Program-made: the position numbers and the translations under genes
Shown here: positions 43,227-52,074 of the stretch, in pieces
Layout of the letters: each line of letters opens with the position of its first letter
Numbering within the stretch: the stretch's first letter is position 1
The notes under the pieces: generated by a model
Told to the model about the DNA's origin: nothing
Seen by the model: the letters and a program-made list of their open reading frames with translations, nothing else
Databases searched by the model: none
Source of the DNA: CAWJMF01 sp963843945
GTDB taxonomy: Bacteria > Vulcanimicrobiota > Vulcanimicrobiia > Vulcanimicrobiales > Vulcanimicrobiaceae
Length of the DNA stretch: 64,000 bases
Direction of reading: 5' to 3'
NCBI GenBank assembly: GCA_963843945.1
Contig: CAWJMF010000006.1
Span: forward strand, 1-64,000

Positions 43227-44069
43227 GTGAACGCCGCGTCCACCGTCTACGCCACTTTTACGCAGGCCGAACTGAATCGGCAGTACGACGCGGCCGCCAC
43301 CGTGCCGGCGATCGAGCCGTACTACGCGCGCTTCGCCGCCGCGAGCGCGCGCGCACTCCCGAATCTGCGCGCCGAACTCGACGTCCCGTACGGACCGGGC
43401 GAGCGCCACCGCCTGGACCTCTTCGCCGCCGAGCGCCCGGGCGCGCCGCTCTTCTTCTTTATTCACGGCGGCTATTGGCGCCGGCTCGACAAGAGCTTTT
43501 TCAGTTTCCTGGCGGAGCCGGTCGTCCGGGCGGGCGGCGCGGCGGCGATCGTCAACTACCCGCTGGCGCCCGGCGCGTCGATCGACGAGATCGTCGCCGC
43601 GGTGCGCGGCGCGTTCGAATGGGTCACGCACAACGCGGCGCGCGCGAACGCGGATCCGCACCGGATCGTCGCGGGCGGCCATTCGGCCGGCGGACACTTG
43701 GCGGGAATGCTCGCCGGCTCGACGTTGCGGCCGGCCGGGGTGTTCGCGCTGAGCGGCCTGTTCGATCTCGAACCCGTGCGGCTCTCGCACGTGAACGAGT
43801 GGGCGCGCCTCGATGCGGCGGCGGCGGAGCGCAACAGCCCGGTACGCCGGCTGCCCGAAGCGCCGATCCGGCTCGTCGCCGCCGTCGGCGAACGCGAGAC
43901 CGACGAGTTCAAACGCCAGACGCAACACTACGTCGCGACCTGGCGCGCGCGGCGCTACCCCGCCGAAGAACTGATCGCGGCCGGGCACAACCACTTCACG
44001 ATCGTTCTCGAACTTGCCGACGAAGGCACCGAACTCTCGCGCGCGCTGGCCGAATTACTCTTCGACTAA
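43227..44069 (+). CDS. Alpha/beta hydrolase, kynurenine-formamidase-like
   Basis: This 280-residue hydrolase has the oxyanion motif FIHGGYWRRLDKS, the nucleophile elbow GGHSAGGHLAG and a C-terminal His in AGHNHFTIVLELAD. HGGYW followed by the elbow is typical of the AFMID/arylformamidase group, which opens N-formyl-kynurenine, but other small esters are possible. No kynureninase or tryptophan dioxygenase gene is in the window. GTG 43227 lies 2 bases after the preceding stop. Confidence 0.8.
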   Translation: MNAASTVYATFTQAELNRQYDAAATVPAIEPYYARFAAASARALPNLRAELDVPYGPGERHRLDLFAAERPGAPLFFFIHGGYWRRLDKSFFSFLAEPVVRAGGAAAIVNYPLAPGASIDEIVAAVRGAFEWVTHNAARANADPHRIVAGGHSAGGHLAGMLAGSTLRPAGVFALSGLFDLEPVRLSHVNEWARLDAAAAERNSPVRRLPEAPIRLVAAVGERETDEFKRQTQHYVATWRARRYPAEELIAAGHNHFTIVLELADEGTELSRALAELLFD

Positions 44070-44079
44070 CGCGCTCGAG

Positions 44080-45855
44080 TCAGGCCTTTCCCGAGAGTTC
44101 GCGCTCGGCGTAGGCGTGCTCGACGAGGTCGGCATAGCGCTTTTCGACGACGCGCCGCTTAACTTTGAGGGTCGGTGAAAGCTCGCCGTCCTCGATCGTG
44201 AGGTCGCGCGGCAAGAGCGCGATCTTGCGGACCTGCTCGAAGCTCGCAAGATCCGCCGACATGTCGCGGACTTGCTTGCGCACGAAATCTTCGACATCGG
44301 CGCGCTCCGAGATCGCCGCCGTCGGAACGTCGGCGGGAATCGAGAAGTCCTTGCGGATCAACTCCCAGTTCGGGGCGACGAGCGCCGCCGGATACGGACG
44401 GCCGTCACCCAGAACGAAGACCTGCGCGACGTAGCTCGAGCGTTTGAGCGCCGATTCGACGCGTCCGGGCGCGACGTATTTCCCGGCCGACGTCTTGATC
44501 AGCTCTTTCTTCCGGTCGGTGATGTAGAGGTAACCGTCCTTATCGAGTTCGCCGATGTCGCCGGTCATGAACCAGCCGTCGGGCGTCATCGGCCGTTCGT
44601 CCGGCAGGTTATAGTAACCCAGCATGACGTTGGGACCTTTGACCAGGATCTCGCCGTCGGCTGCGATTTTCACCTGCACGTTGGGAATCGGTTTGCCGAC
44701 GCTGCCATAGCGAATCGAACCCAGCCGGTTGGCGGTGACGACGGGCGACGTTTCGGTCAAGCCGTAGCCCTCCGCGATCGGTATGCCGAGCCCCGCAAAG
44801 GTCAGCGCGATATCGCGGTGCAGCGGTGCGCTGCCGCTTGCCAGCGCGCGCACGCGATCGAGTCCGAGTGCCGGCTTGACCTTCGCCAGGACCAGGCGAT
44901 TCGCGAGCGCGTACTGCGCGCGCAAAACCCGCGGCGCGGTCTTGCCGTCGAGCGTCGCCTCGGCGTAGCGCCGTCCCACGCCGAGCGCCCAGGGAACGAT
45001 CTTGGCCTTGAGCCCGCCGTCGGCTTTGGCCCGGGCGTACAGCGCCGCTAAGAGCCGTTCGAAGATGCGCGGCACGAGCGCCATGATGGTAGGGCGCACC
45101 GCCTTGAGGTCGTCGATGAGGTGCTCCGGCCGCGTGATGTAGAAAGGCCAGTCGAACTGAATCACGCCGAGCGCGTCGGTGAACTCGTACACGTGCGCGA
45201 GCGGCAAGACCGAAAGCACCGGGTCGCCGGGCTGCATGTGCTCGAAGCCGGTACTGAACGTATCCCGCGCGTTCGACGTGAGGTTGTCGTGCGAGAGCAT
45301 GACGCCCTTGGGATTGCCCGTCGTGCCCGAGGTGTAGATCAAGACCGCGAGTTCGTTCGGCTGGATGCCGTCGGTGAAGGTTCCGAGAACCGCACGACCC
45401 TTCTCGAGATTGCGCGCACCGCCGGCCTCGAACGTCGCGAGCGAATCGGGACCGTCGCCGTCGAACGCGATCGTTCGCGGGGCGTGCGGGCAGCTCGCGC
45501 GCAAACGCTCGGCCATCGCCGCGGACTCGACGAAGGCCAGCTTCGCTCCCGAGTCGACGAAGATGAAATCGATTTGATCGGGTGCCAGAGTCGCGAAGAT
45601 CGGGACGACCACGCAGCCCGCCAGCAAGATCCCGAAATTCGCCGCGAGCCAATCGACCCGGTTGTCGGCGATGAGGGCGACGCGGTCGCCCCGCTCGATC
45701 CCCGAAAAGCGAAGCGCGCAGGCGATCGCCGAGGCCCGGTCGAGCATCTCCCGCGAACTCGTGGAGCGCCAATCCTTGGCGCCGAGGCGTTCGGCGAACG
45801 CGCGCGCGCGCGGCTTGGCGAGCGCCGCCACGATGTATTGCGGAAGGGTTTGCAT
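44080..45855 (-). CDS. Long-chain acyl-CoA synthetase (FadD15/AMP-forming)
   Basis: This 591-residue ligase makes acyl-CoA from free fatty acids and ATP. It has IYTSGTTGNPKGVMLSHDNL, the A5 motif EGYGLTETSPVV, the gate region DRKKELIKTSAGKYVAP and a C-terminal ELSPTLKVKRR with the catalytic Lys. This layout matches the long-chain (FadD15, Faa/ACSL-like) group. The ATG at 45855 is chosen because homology begins there. It is divergent from the fadB-type gene with 140 bases between. Confidence 0.92.
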   Translation of the reverse strand: MQTLPQYIVAALAKPRARAFAERLGAKDWRSTSSREMLDRASAIACALRFSGIERGDRVALIADNRVDWLAANFGILLAGCVVVPIFATLAPDQIDFIFVDSGAKLAFVESAAMAERLRASCPHAPRTIAFDGDGPDSLATFEAGGARNLEKGRAVLGTFTDGIQPNELAVLIYTSGTTGNPKGVMLSHDNLTSNARDTFSTGFEHMQPGDPVLSVLPLAHVYEFTDALGVIQFDWPFYITRPEHLIDDLKAVRPTIMALVPRIFERLLAALYARAKADGGLKAKIVPWALGVGRRYAEATLDGKTAPRVLRAQYALANRLVLAKVKPALGLDRVRALASGSAPLHRDIALTFAGLGIPIAEGYGLTETSPVVTANRLGSIRYGSVGKPIPNVQVKIAADGEILVKGPNVMLGYYNLPDERPMTPDGWFMTGDIGELDKDGYLYITDRKKELIKTSAGKYVAPGRVESALKRSSYVAQVFVLGDGRPYPAALVAPNWELIRKDFSIPADVPTAAISERADVEDFVRKQVRDMSADLASFEQVRKIALLPRDLTIEDGELSPTLKVKRRVVEKRYADLVEHAYAERELSGKA

Positions 45856-45917
45856 CCTGCGGCTTTTCTCGCTTGCATGCGTCGCGTTCCCGCATGAAAT
45901 CTTCCTGTGCGGGCCTT

Positions 45918-45937
45918 TTGCGGGCAACTTTTCGCAA
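45918..45937. promoter_or_regulatory. Inverted repeat between fatty-acid genes
   Basis: TTGCG and CGCAA arms lie 10 bases apart near the centre of the 140-base divergent promoter region between the long-chain ligase and fadB. A fatty-acid-responsive TetR- or GntR-type repressor site is a guess. Confidence 0.25.
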
Positions 45938-45995
45938 GGGGCGCGCGCCGGGCGTCGAATGTGGCCCATTCACCCTTTTTTGCCTGGAGAACCGA

Positions 45996-48098
45996 ATGGT
46001 AGAAACGCAAGCCCGGCCGGCGCCCGCGAGTTCCGAAACGCGCGACGGCGTCCGGGTGATCTCGATCCACAACCCGCCGGTCAACGCGCTCTCGTCAGCC
46101 GTCTCGGAGGCCCTTCTGGCCGAGATCGCCGCAGCGGAAGCCGATCCCGACGTGGCGGCGATCGTGATCACCGGCTCGAACGGCACGTTCAGCGGCGGCG
46201 CGGATATCACGGAATTCCTCAAGCCGCCGCCGCCCGGGGCGAAAAACGCCCGCGACGTTACCGCCGCGATCGAGCGCAGCCCGAAAACGTACGTCGCGGC
46301 GATCGAGGGCAACGCCTTTGGAGGCGGCTGCGAGGTCGCGATCACCTGCGACTTTCGTCTTGCCGCTGCGAGTTCGCGCCTCGGCCAGCCCGAGATCAAG
46401 CTCGGCTTGCTGCCCGGCGCCGGCGGCACGCAGCGCTTGCCGCGCATGCTCGGCGCACAGATCGCGCTCGACTTCATGCTCAAGGGCGATCCGAAGAGCG
46501 CGAAGCAAGCCAAGGCGATGGGTTTGGTCGACGAAGTGGTCGAGGGTGACGTCGTCGCGCGAGCCGTCGCTTTCGCGAAAGAAAAGGCGGGCACCAAGAA
46601 TCGCGCCAGCGCGAAATCGTTCCAGGTTCTGCCCTTTATGACCGCGATCGCGCACGGCATGGTCCCGCCCGAAGACAAAGGCGGTTACGCCGCGCACAAG
46701 CTCATCGACGCCGTCGAAGCCGCTTCGATGCTCGATTTCCAATTCGGACTCGCGCGCGAATACCGGCTCTTCGAGGAGCTCGTCACCGGACCGCAAGCGC
46801 AGGCCGCGATCCACTTGTTCTTCGCCGAGCGCGAGTTGGCGAAGATACCGAACCTGCCGCCGGTCGAAGCGCACAAGATCGAAAAAGCCGCCGTGGTCGG
46901 CGCGGGAACGATGGGCACCGGCATCGCCATGACCTTCGCGAATGCGAAGATCCCCGTTTCGGTCATCGACGTGAGTCCCGAACAGGTCGAGCGCGGACGA
47001 AAGACCGTCGGCGACACGTACGCCGCGCAAGTCAAAAAGGGCCGCATGAGCGCGGACGAAGCGAAGGCGCGCATCGAATCGATTAAGTTCGTCGGCGACT
47101 ACAACGCGATCGCAGACTCCGATCTGGTGATCGAGGCCGTCTTCGAGAGCATGGACGTCAAGAAGAAAGTCTTCGCCGCGCTCGACAACGCGCTCAAACC
47201 GGGTGCGATCCTCGCTTCGAACACGTCGACCCTCGACATCGATCAGATGGCGGCTCAGACCAAGCGTCCCGAGCGCGTCGTCGGCCTGCACTTCTTCGCG
47301 CCGGCCAACATCATGCAGCTGCTCGAGATCGTGCGCGGCGGCAAGAGCTCGCCCGAGACGCTCGTCACGGCGACCGCCGTCGCCAAGGCGCTCAAGAAAA
47401 AGGGCGTCGTCTCGGGCAATGCGTTCGGCTTCATCGGCAACCGCATGTTCTTCGACTACGCGCGCGAGACGAGCTACTTGCTCGAAGAGGGCGCGCTGCC
47501 GAGCCAGATCGACGCGGTCATGCGCGACTTCGGCTTTCCGATCGGGCCGTTCCAAACGTTCGACCTCTCGGGACTCGACGTTTTCTACAAGATCGGGCTC
47601 GAGGCGCCGAAGTCTCCCTTCCGTGCCTCGAACATCGTCACGAAGCTCTACGAGAAAGGCCGGTACGGGCAGAAAACGAACGCCGGCTTTTACAAGTACG
47701 AGCCCGGTAAGCGCGAAGCGATTGCGGATCCCGAAGTCGACGCGCTGATCGTGGCGGAGTCGAAAGAACTCGGCATCACGCGCCGCGAGATTTCGAGCGA
47801 AGAGATCGTGGAGCGCTGCATGTACGCGCTTTCCAATCGCGGGGCGTGGCTGCTCGGCGAGGGCCTCGCCCTCCGTCCCGGCGACATCGACATCGTCTGG
47901 ATCTACGGCTTCGGGTACCCCTGGTACCGCGGCGGCCCGATGTGGTACGCCGATACGGTTGGAACCAAACGCATGTACGAGGCGATCTTGGATTTCCGCA
48001 AGCGCTTCGGGCCGCACTGGGAGCCCGCACCGCTCCTGGCGGAGCTGGCCGCCACGAACGCGACCTTCGCCAAACACGCACAACTCGCAAAGGTATAA
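45996..48098 (+). CDS. fadB: Bifunctional enoyl-CoA hydratase / 3-hydroxyacyl-CoA dehydrogenase
   Basis: This 700-residue FadB/FadJ-type protein catalyses two steps of beta-oxidation. The N-terminal crotonase domain has GSNGTFSGGADITEF and EGNAFGGGCEVAI for the oxyanion hole, with the catalytic Glu in GQPEIKLGLLPGAGG. From about residue 295 comes the NAD-binding domain (AVVGAGTMGTGIAMTFANA), then the 3HCDH catalytic His-Glu region (VGLHFFAPANIMQLLEIVRG). A second 3HCDH C-domain ends at GPMWYADTVG. GGAGA six bases before the ATG supports the start. The thiolase follows after 10 bases. No acyl-CoA dehydrogenase is in the window. Confidence 0.94.
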   Translation: MVETQARPAPASSETRDGVRVISIHNPPVNALSSAVSEALLAEIAAAEADPDVAAIVITGSNGTFSGGADITEFLKPPPPGAKNARDVTAAIERSPKTYVAAIEGNAFGGGCEVAITCDFRLAAASSRLGQPEIKLGLLPGAGGTQRLPRMLGAQIALDFMLKGDPKSAKQAKAMGLVDEVVEGDVVARAVAFAKEKAGTKNRASAKSFQVLPFMTAIAHGMVPPEDKGGYAAHKLIDAVEAASMLDFQFGLAREYRLFEELVTGPQAQAAIHLFFAERELAKIPNLPPVEAHKIEKAAVVGAGTMGTGIAMTFANAKIPVSVIDVSPEQVERGRKTVGDTYAAQVKKGRMSADEAKARIESIKFVGDYNAIADSDLVIEAVFESMDVKKKVFAALDNALKPGAILASNTSTLDIDQMAAQTKRPERVVGLHFFAPANIMQLLEIVRGGKSSPETLVTATAVAKALKKKGVVSGNAFGFIGNRMFFDYARETSYLLEEGALPSQIDAVMRDFGFPIGPFQTFDLSGLDVFYKIGLEAPKSPFRASNIVTKLYEKGRYGQKTNAGFYKYEPGKREAIADPEVDALIVAESKELGITRREISSEEIVERCMYALSNRGAWLLGEGLALRPGDIDIVWIYGFGYPWYRGGPMWYADTVGTKRMYEAILDFRKRFGPHWEPAPLLAELAATNATFAKHAQLAKV

Positions 48099-48108
48099 GA
48101 ACGCCGCT

Positions 48109-49299
48109 ATGAAGGAACCCGTCATTCTCGCCGGAGCGCGCACGCCGATCGGCCGCGCCTTTCGCGGCGCCTACAACATGACCCACGGTGCTACGCTGGG
48201 CGGACACGTCGTCAAGCATGCGGTCGAGCGCAGCGGCGTCGATCCGCACGACATCGAGGACGTCGTCCTCGGCGTCGGCTTACCGGAAGGCGCGACCGGG
48301 CATAACCTCGGGCGCAACGTCGCGGTGCGCGCCGGCCTGCCGGTCGAGGTTGCGGGCACGACGATCAATCGCTTTTGCGCGTCGGGGTTGCAGGCGGTCA
48401 GCGTCGCGGCCCAACGCGTCGCGGTCGACGGCGCGCCGGCCATGGTCGCGGGCGGCGTCGAGTCGATCAGCCTCGTGCAGAACAACTTGAACATCAAGTT
48501 CTTCACCGAAGAGTGGCTGATGCGGCACGAAGCGGATCTCTTTTTGCCGATGCTGCAGACGGCGGACATCGTGGCCGAACGCTACCACGTTTCGCGCGCG
48601 AGCCAGGACGAGTACGCCCTGCAAAGCCAGCAGCGCGTCGCCGCGGCGCAGGCTGCCGGCCGGTTCGACGCCGAGATCGTGCCTTTCGAAACCTGGAAGT
48701 ACGATCAGAACAAAGAGACCGGCGAAGTCAAAGAGTCGCGCGTCACCTTGGCCAAAGACGAGGGTAATCGGCCCGACACGACGCTCGAAGGGCTCGCCGC
48801 GCTCAAGGGCGTGACCAGTCCCAAATCGTCGGTGACCGCCGGCAACTCGAGCCAGCTTTCAGACGGCGCCGCCGCGATGGTCGTGACCAGCTACGACTAC
48901 GCGCAGAAGCACGACCTCAAGCCCTTGGCGTACTACCGCGGCATGGCCGTTGCGGGCGTCAAGCCCGACGAAATGGGGATCGGGCCGGTCTATGCGATTC
49001 CCAAACTGCTCGAGCGCCACAACTTGAAGATCGACGACATCGATCTGTGGGAGCTCAACGAAGCCTTCGCGGTTCAGACGGTCTACTGCCGCGACAAGCT
49101 CGGCCTGCCCAACGATCGCTTCAACGTTGACGGCGGCGCGATCTCGGTCGGCCACCCGTACGGGATGAGCGGCGCCCGCTTGACGCTGCATGCGATCCTC
49201 GAAGGCCAGCGGCGCAAAGCCAAATACGTCGTCGTCACGATGTGCATCGGCGGCGGCATGGGCGCGGCGGGGCTATTCGAGCTGATCGGCCAGAACTAG
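48109..49299 (+). CDS. fadA: Acetyl-CoA acyltransferase (thiolase)
   Basis: This 396-residue thiolase II cleaves 3-ketoacyl-CoA to acetyl-CoA plus a shortened acyl-CoA. The nucleophilic Cys90 is in INRFCASGLQA, His349 in VGHPYGMSGAR, and the second Cys379 in MCIGGGMGAAG. Length and motifs are complete. It partners with the FadB-type protein upstream to complete the cycle. Confidence 0.94.
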   Translation: MKEPVILAGARTPIGRAFRGAYNMTHGATLGGHVVKHAVERSGVDPHDIEDVVLGVGLPEGATGHNLGRNVAVRAGLPVEVAGTTINRFCASGLQAVSVAAQRVAVDGAPAMVAGGVESISLVQNNLNIKFFTEEWLMRHEADLFLPMLQTADIVAERYHVSRASQDEYALQSQQRVAAAQAAGRFDAEIVPFETWKYDQNKETGEVKESRVTLAKDEGNRPDTTLEGLAALKGVTSPKSSVTAGNSSQLSDGAAAMVVTSYDYAQKHDLKPLAYYRGMAVAGVKPDEMGIGPVYAIPKLLERHNLKIDDIDLWELNEAFAVQTVYCRDKLGLPNDRFNVDGGAISVGHPYGMSGARLTLHAILEGQRRKAKYVVVTMCIGGGMGAAGLFELIGQN

Positions 49300-49489
49300 A
49301 CCGGCAAACGGCGGACAGCGAGCCGCGGCCGGCGCACGCTACCTCCTCCTGCTGGTCATCGTCCTGTACGTCGGCTTCGCGCTGTTCGTTCCCGCGATGC
49401 AGAGCTTGCTCGGCTACGGCTTTGGAACGCTCGTCGCGCTCGCGATCCTGTGGTACGTCTTCATCGCGCCGCGGGGTCGCGCGCTCTAG
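49286..49489 (+). other. Possible two-helix small protein without a standard start
   Basis: This open stretch ends at TAG 49487-49489 and encodes ARYLLLLVIVLYVGFALF, VPAMQSLLGYGFGTLVALAI and LWYVFIAPRGRAL, two good transmembrane helices. From the stop at 49283 to the first helix there is no ATG, GTG or TTG, only CTG codons in the helix. It is either a real small gene with an unusual start or frameshift, or chance. Confidence 0.35.
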
Positions 49490-49598
49490 CGCAGCCCTCA
49501 TCGAACGCTAATTCTCAGAAAGCCTCCCGCGGGAGGAGACGGGCGGACGTCGCGAGGATGACGTACGACCCTCACTCGTTCCCCGGAAGGCAGCCCGT

Positions 49599-50264
49599 AT
49601 GAAGGTCAGTCACCGCGCAGGCTTGGTCGGCTTGATGCTCGCGCTCTGCGGAACGATGAGCCCGAAAGCCGGCGCCGCGCCCGAGCCGGCTCCGGCCCAG
49701 CCTGAGAACGAGAAACTTTCCGTGGACGCGCGCTTAGACGCGCTCGGGGAAGCGATCCGCAGCCAAGAGGGTCAAATCGGCGCACCGCTCGAGACCGCCG
49801 ACGGTGCGAAAGTCGTCGCCCAAGGCTTTCTCAACTACGCTACGACCTTCCGCAACAACGGCTACGGTTTCCGCAACGCCGTTCCGGGCTGGTACAACAT
49901 CGGGGTCTGGAACAACAACGGCATCCACTTCTTGAACAGCGCGCCCGCCTTTCGGAATTACTACGGCGGCTGGCGCAATTCGTACCCGGGCTGGATCAAC
50001 CACGGGACCTTCTACAACACGGGCGCCGGCTTTCGCAACAATGCGGCCGGTTTCCGCAACAGCTACAACGGTTGGAAGAACAACGTCGGCGGTTGGGGCA
50101 ACGGCGGCGGCAGCGGCGCGTTCAAGAACGGCGGCGGCAGCGGCGCGTTCAAGAACGGCGGCGGTGGCGCGTTCGCCAACGGCGGCGGCGGCTTCCACAA
50201 CGGCGGCGGCAGCTTCAAGAACGGCGGCGGGTTCAAGAACGGCGGCGGCTTCTATAACCGCTAG
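49599..50264 (+). CDS. grrA: Gly-rich repeat RiPP precursor (GrrA/OscA-like), cyclophane substrate
   Basis: This 221-residue precursor has a signal-like N-terminus (GLVGLMLALCGTMSPKAGA) and a leader with LSVDARLDALGEAIRSQEG, close to the SIEARL-type leader of Grr precursors. Twenty-one aromatic-X-Asn motifs follow. The first fourteen (FLN, FRN, FRN, WYN, WNN, FLN, FRN, WRN, WIN, FYN, FRN, FRN, WKN, WGN; residues 77-168) lie about seven residues apart. The last seven (FKN, FKN, FAN, FHN, FKN, FKN, FYN) sit in Gly-rich units. The radical SAM maturase follows 24 bases later. Known maturases of this class join the aromatic ring to the third residue, making three-residue cyclophanes. The mature product and its role are unknown, but the number of sites is exceptional. 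Confidence 0.85.
   Translation: MKVSHRAGLVGLMLALCGTMSPKAGAAPEPAPAQPENEKLSVDARLDALGEAIRSQEGQIGAPLETADGAKVVAQGFLNYATTFRNNGYGFRNAVPGWYNIGVWNNNGIHFLNSAPAFRNYYGGWRNSYPGWINHGTFYNTGAGFRNNAAGFRNSYNGWKNNVGGWGNGGGSGAFKNGGGSGAFKNGGGGAFANGGGGFHNGGGSFKNGGGFKNGGGFYNR
49827..50261 (+). repeat. Heptad aromatic-X-Asn array, then Gly-rich units
   Basis: The in-frame repeat has the form aromatic-X-Asn-four residues. Aromatic positions are 77, 84, 91, 98, 104, 111, 118, 125, 132, 138, 145, 152, 159 and 166: a step of seven, broken twice by a step of six. After that come Gly-rich units. Two perfect 27-base copies (50103-50129 and 50130-50156) show recent duplication. Confidence 0.85.
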
Positions 50265-50288
50265 TCGCCGCACGTTCCTCCGGCACAG

Positions 50289-51458
50289 ATGAACCCTTTC
50301 GGCCCGATCAACCTGGTCATCATCCAGGCCACGTCGTTTTGCAACCTCAACTGCGACTATTGCTATCTGCCCGACCGGCAGCTCCGCAATCAGCTCTCGA
50401 TGGATCTCGTCGAGCCGATTTTCCGTTCGATCTTTACCAGCCCGTTCGTGCGCGACGGGTTCTGCGTCGCCTGGCACGCCGGCGAACCGTTGGCGGTTCC
50501 GATTTCTTTCTATCGGACGGCCTTCGGCCTGATCGACGAAGCCTCGCGGAAGTACAACCATACGCAGGCCGCCGTCGTGCAGTCGCTGCAGACGAACGCG
50601 ACCCTGATCACGCAGGCGTGGTGCGATTTCTTCATCGAGCACCACGTCGAGGTCGGCGTCAGCCTCGACGGGCCGGCCTTCGTCCACGACGCCCACCGGG
50701 TGAACCGCAAGGGCGGCGGAAGTCATGCAGCGACGATGCGCGGCGTGCGCCTGCTGCAGGAGAACGGCATTCCGTTTCACGTCATCGCCGTCGTCTCGAA
50801 GGACTCGCTCGATCGCGCCGATGAGATCTACCGCTTCTTCACCGAGAACGGGATGTACGACGTCGGTTTCAACATCGAGGAAACGGAAGGCGTCAACACC
50901 GCCTCGTCCTTGGAAGACAAGAGCGAGACCGAGCGGCGCTTCGCGGCCTTCATGCAGCGCATGTGGGATCTGACCGCCGCCGGCGGCGGCGAGTTCAAGC
51001 TGCGCGAGTTCGAGTCGATCTGCAGCATGGTCTACTACGAATCGCGCTTGACCCAAACGGACATGAACGCGCCCTTCGTCATCGTCAACTTCGATTACAA
51101 GGGCAACTTTTCGACGTTCGACCCCGAGCTGCTGGGCATGAAAACGGAACCCTACGGCGACTTCATCTTCGGCAACGTGCTGACCGACTCGCTCGAGTCG
51201 ATCTGTCATACGGAGAAGTTTCAGCGCGTTCACGCCGACATGCAAGCCGGCGTCGAGCTCTGCCGCGCAACCTGCAGTTACTTCGGCGTCTGCGGCGGCG
51301 GCTGCGGCAGCAACAAGTTTTACGAAAACGGCACGCTGCGCAGCGCCGAGACGCAAGCCTGCCGCTATCGCACGAAGGTCGTCACCGACATCATCCTGGA
51401 GGCCTTCGAGCGGACCGGAGCCATCCCGCCGCCCGTTCCCGCACCCGCGCCGGTTTAG
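50289..51458 (+). CDS. grrM: Radical SAM/SPASM peptide maturase (GrrM-type, cyclophane-forming)
   Basis: This 389-residue radical SAM enzyme opens with GPINLVIIQATSFCNLNCDY and C25. The CX3CX2C cluster (Cys18, Cys22, Cys25) binds the 4Fe-4S that cleaves SAM. WHAGEPL and VSLDGPAFVHDAHR are typical of SPASM enzymes. The C-terminal cysteine cluster (LCRATCSYFGVCGGGCGSNK, then QACRYR) binds auxiliary clusters. The opening GPINLVIIQ resembles GrrM/OscB and related triceptide synthases. It lies directly behind the precursor and should install C-C cyclophanes on its aromatic-X-Asn sites. No exporter, protease or GrrP-like binding protein is adjacent. Confidence 0.9.
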   Translation: MNPFGPINLVIIQATSFCNLNCDYCYLPDRQLRNQLSMDLVEPIFRSIFTSPFVRDGFCVAWHAGEPLAVPISFYRTAFGLIDEASRKYNHTQAAVVQSLQTNATLITQAWCDFFIEHHVEVGVSLDGPAFVHDAHRVNRKGGGSHAATMRGVRLLQENGIPFHVIAVVSKDSLDRADEIYRFFTENGMYDVGFNIEETEGVNTASSLEDKSETERRFAAFMQRMWDLTAAGGGEFKLREFESICSMVYYESRLTQTDMNAPFVIVNFDYKGNFSTFDPELLGMKTEPYGDFIFGNVLTDSLESICHTEKFQRVHADMQAGVELCRATCSYFGVCGGGCGSNKFYENGTLRSAETQACRYRTKVVTDIILEAFERTGAIPPPVPAPAPV

Positions 51459-51459
51459 T

Positions 51460-51969
51460 TTAAGCCGCCGGAGCCGCCTCCGACGGCGCCGGCTTCCGCC
51501 GCAGCGCTAGATTTCCCAAAGCGCCCAAGACGCCGAGGCCGAGCGCGATCCCGATCGAGGACGTCGTCCAGAAGCTCCCAAGGCCAAAGGCCGCATCGAG
51601 GCTGTACGCGCCATAACCGACGAACGCGAGCAGCACGGCCAGGCCCAGGTAGACCACGTTCAGCTCGACGCCGTTCGGTGCGAACCAGCCGTTGGGCGAA
51701 TGGACGGCGACGGCGGCCGTTAGCATGACGGCGACCATGAGCATGGGGCCGATCGGGCCGCCGAGCCCGACGAAGATGAGGAGGCCGCCGAGCAGCTCAC
51801 AGAGGCCGGCGGCTCCCGCAAAGTACCGTCCGGGCTTCCAGCCGAGCCCTTCGAAGAACCCGCCCGTTCCGGCGAGCCCGTAGCCGCCGAACCAGCCGAA
51901 CAACTTTTGCGCGCCGTGAGCCGCGAACCCGAGTCCGATCAGGCGTACGATGAGGAGAGCGAAATCCAT
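51460..51969 (-). CDS. DoxX family membrane protein
   Basis: This 169-residue protein has four predicted helices. The sequence LLIVRLIGLGFAAHGAQKLF, then GWFGGYGLAGTGGFFEGLG, and the GLCELLGGLLIFVGL helix match the DoxX/TQO-small-subunit-like family, often linked to redox or membrane stress roles. GGGAG lies 9 bases before the ATG. It is convergent with the maturase gene, stop to stop with 1 base between, and is probably not part of the RiPP system. Confidence 0.85.
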   Translation of the reverse strand: MDFALLIVRLIGLGFAAHGAQKLFGWFGGYGLAGTGGFFEGLGWKPGRYFAGAAGLCELLGGLLIFVGLGGPIGPMLMVAVMLTAAVAVHSPNGWFAPNGVELNVVYLGLAVLLAFVGYGAYSLDAAFGLGSFWTTSSIGIALGLGVLGALGNLALRRKPAPSEAAPAA

Positions 51970-52074
51970 CGTGCAAAGCTCCCTGTACTTACTGACTAGC
52001 AGGCTGCTGCTAGGCTTATGGCAGACCTCTCCAGAGCACCTCCGCCGGCGCCGCGCAGAGCGCTCGAACGCGCC

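Noticed and set aside
46095..48143. 682-residue open frame antisense to fadB
   Set aside because: It lies wholly opposite a well-supported gene, is Arg/Asp-rich and has no motif; such shadows are common in GC-rich DNA.
50097..50261. CRISPR-like array in the GGC-rich tract
   Set aside because: The repeats are in frame, of uneven unit length and without spacers; they encode the Gly-rich peptide units.
49734..51356. 540-residue open frame antisense to the RiPP genes
   Set aside because: Its Val/Ala-rich repeats are just the antisense image of the Gly/Asn repeats in the precursor; no family similarity.
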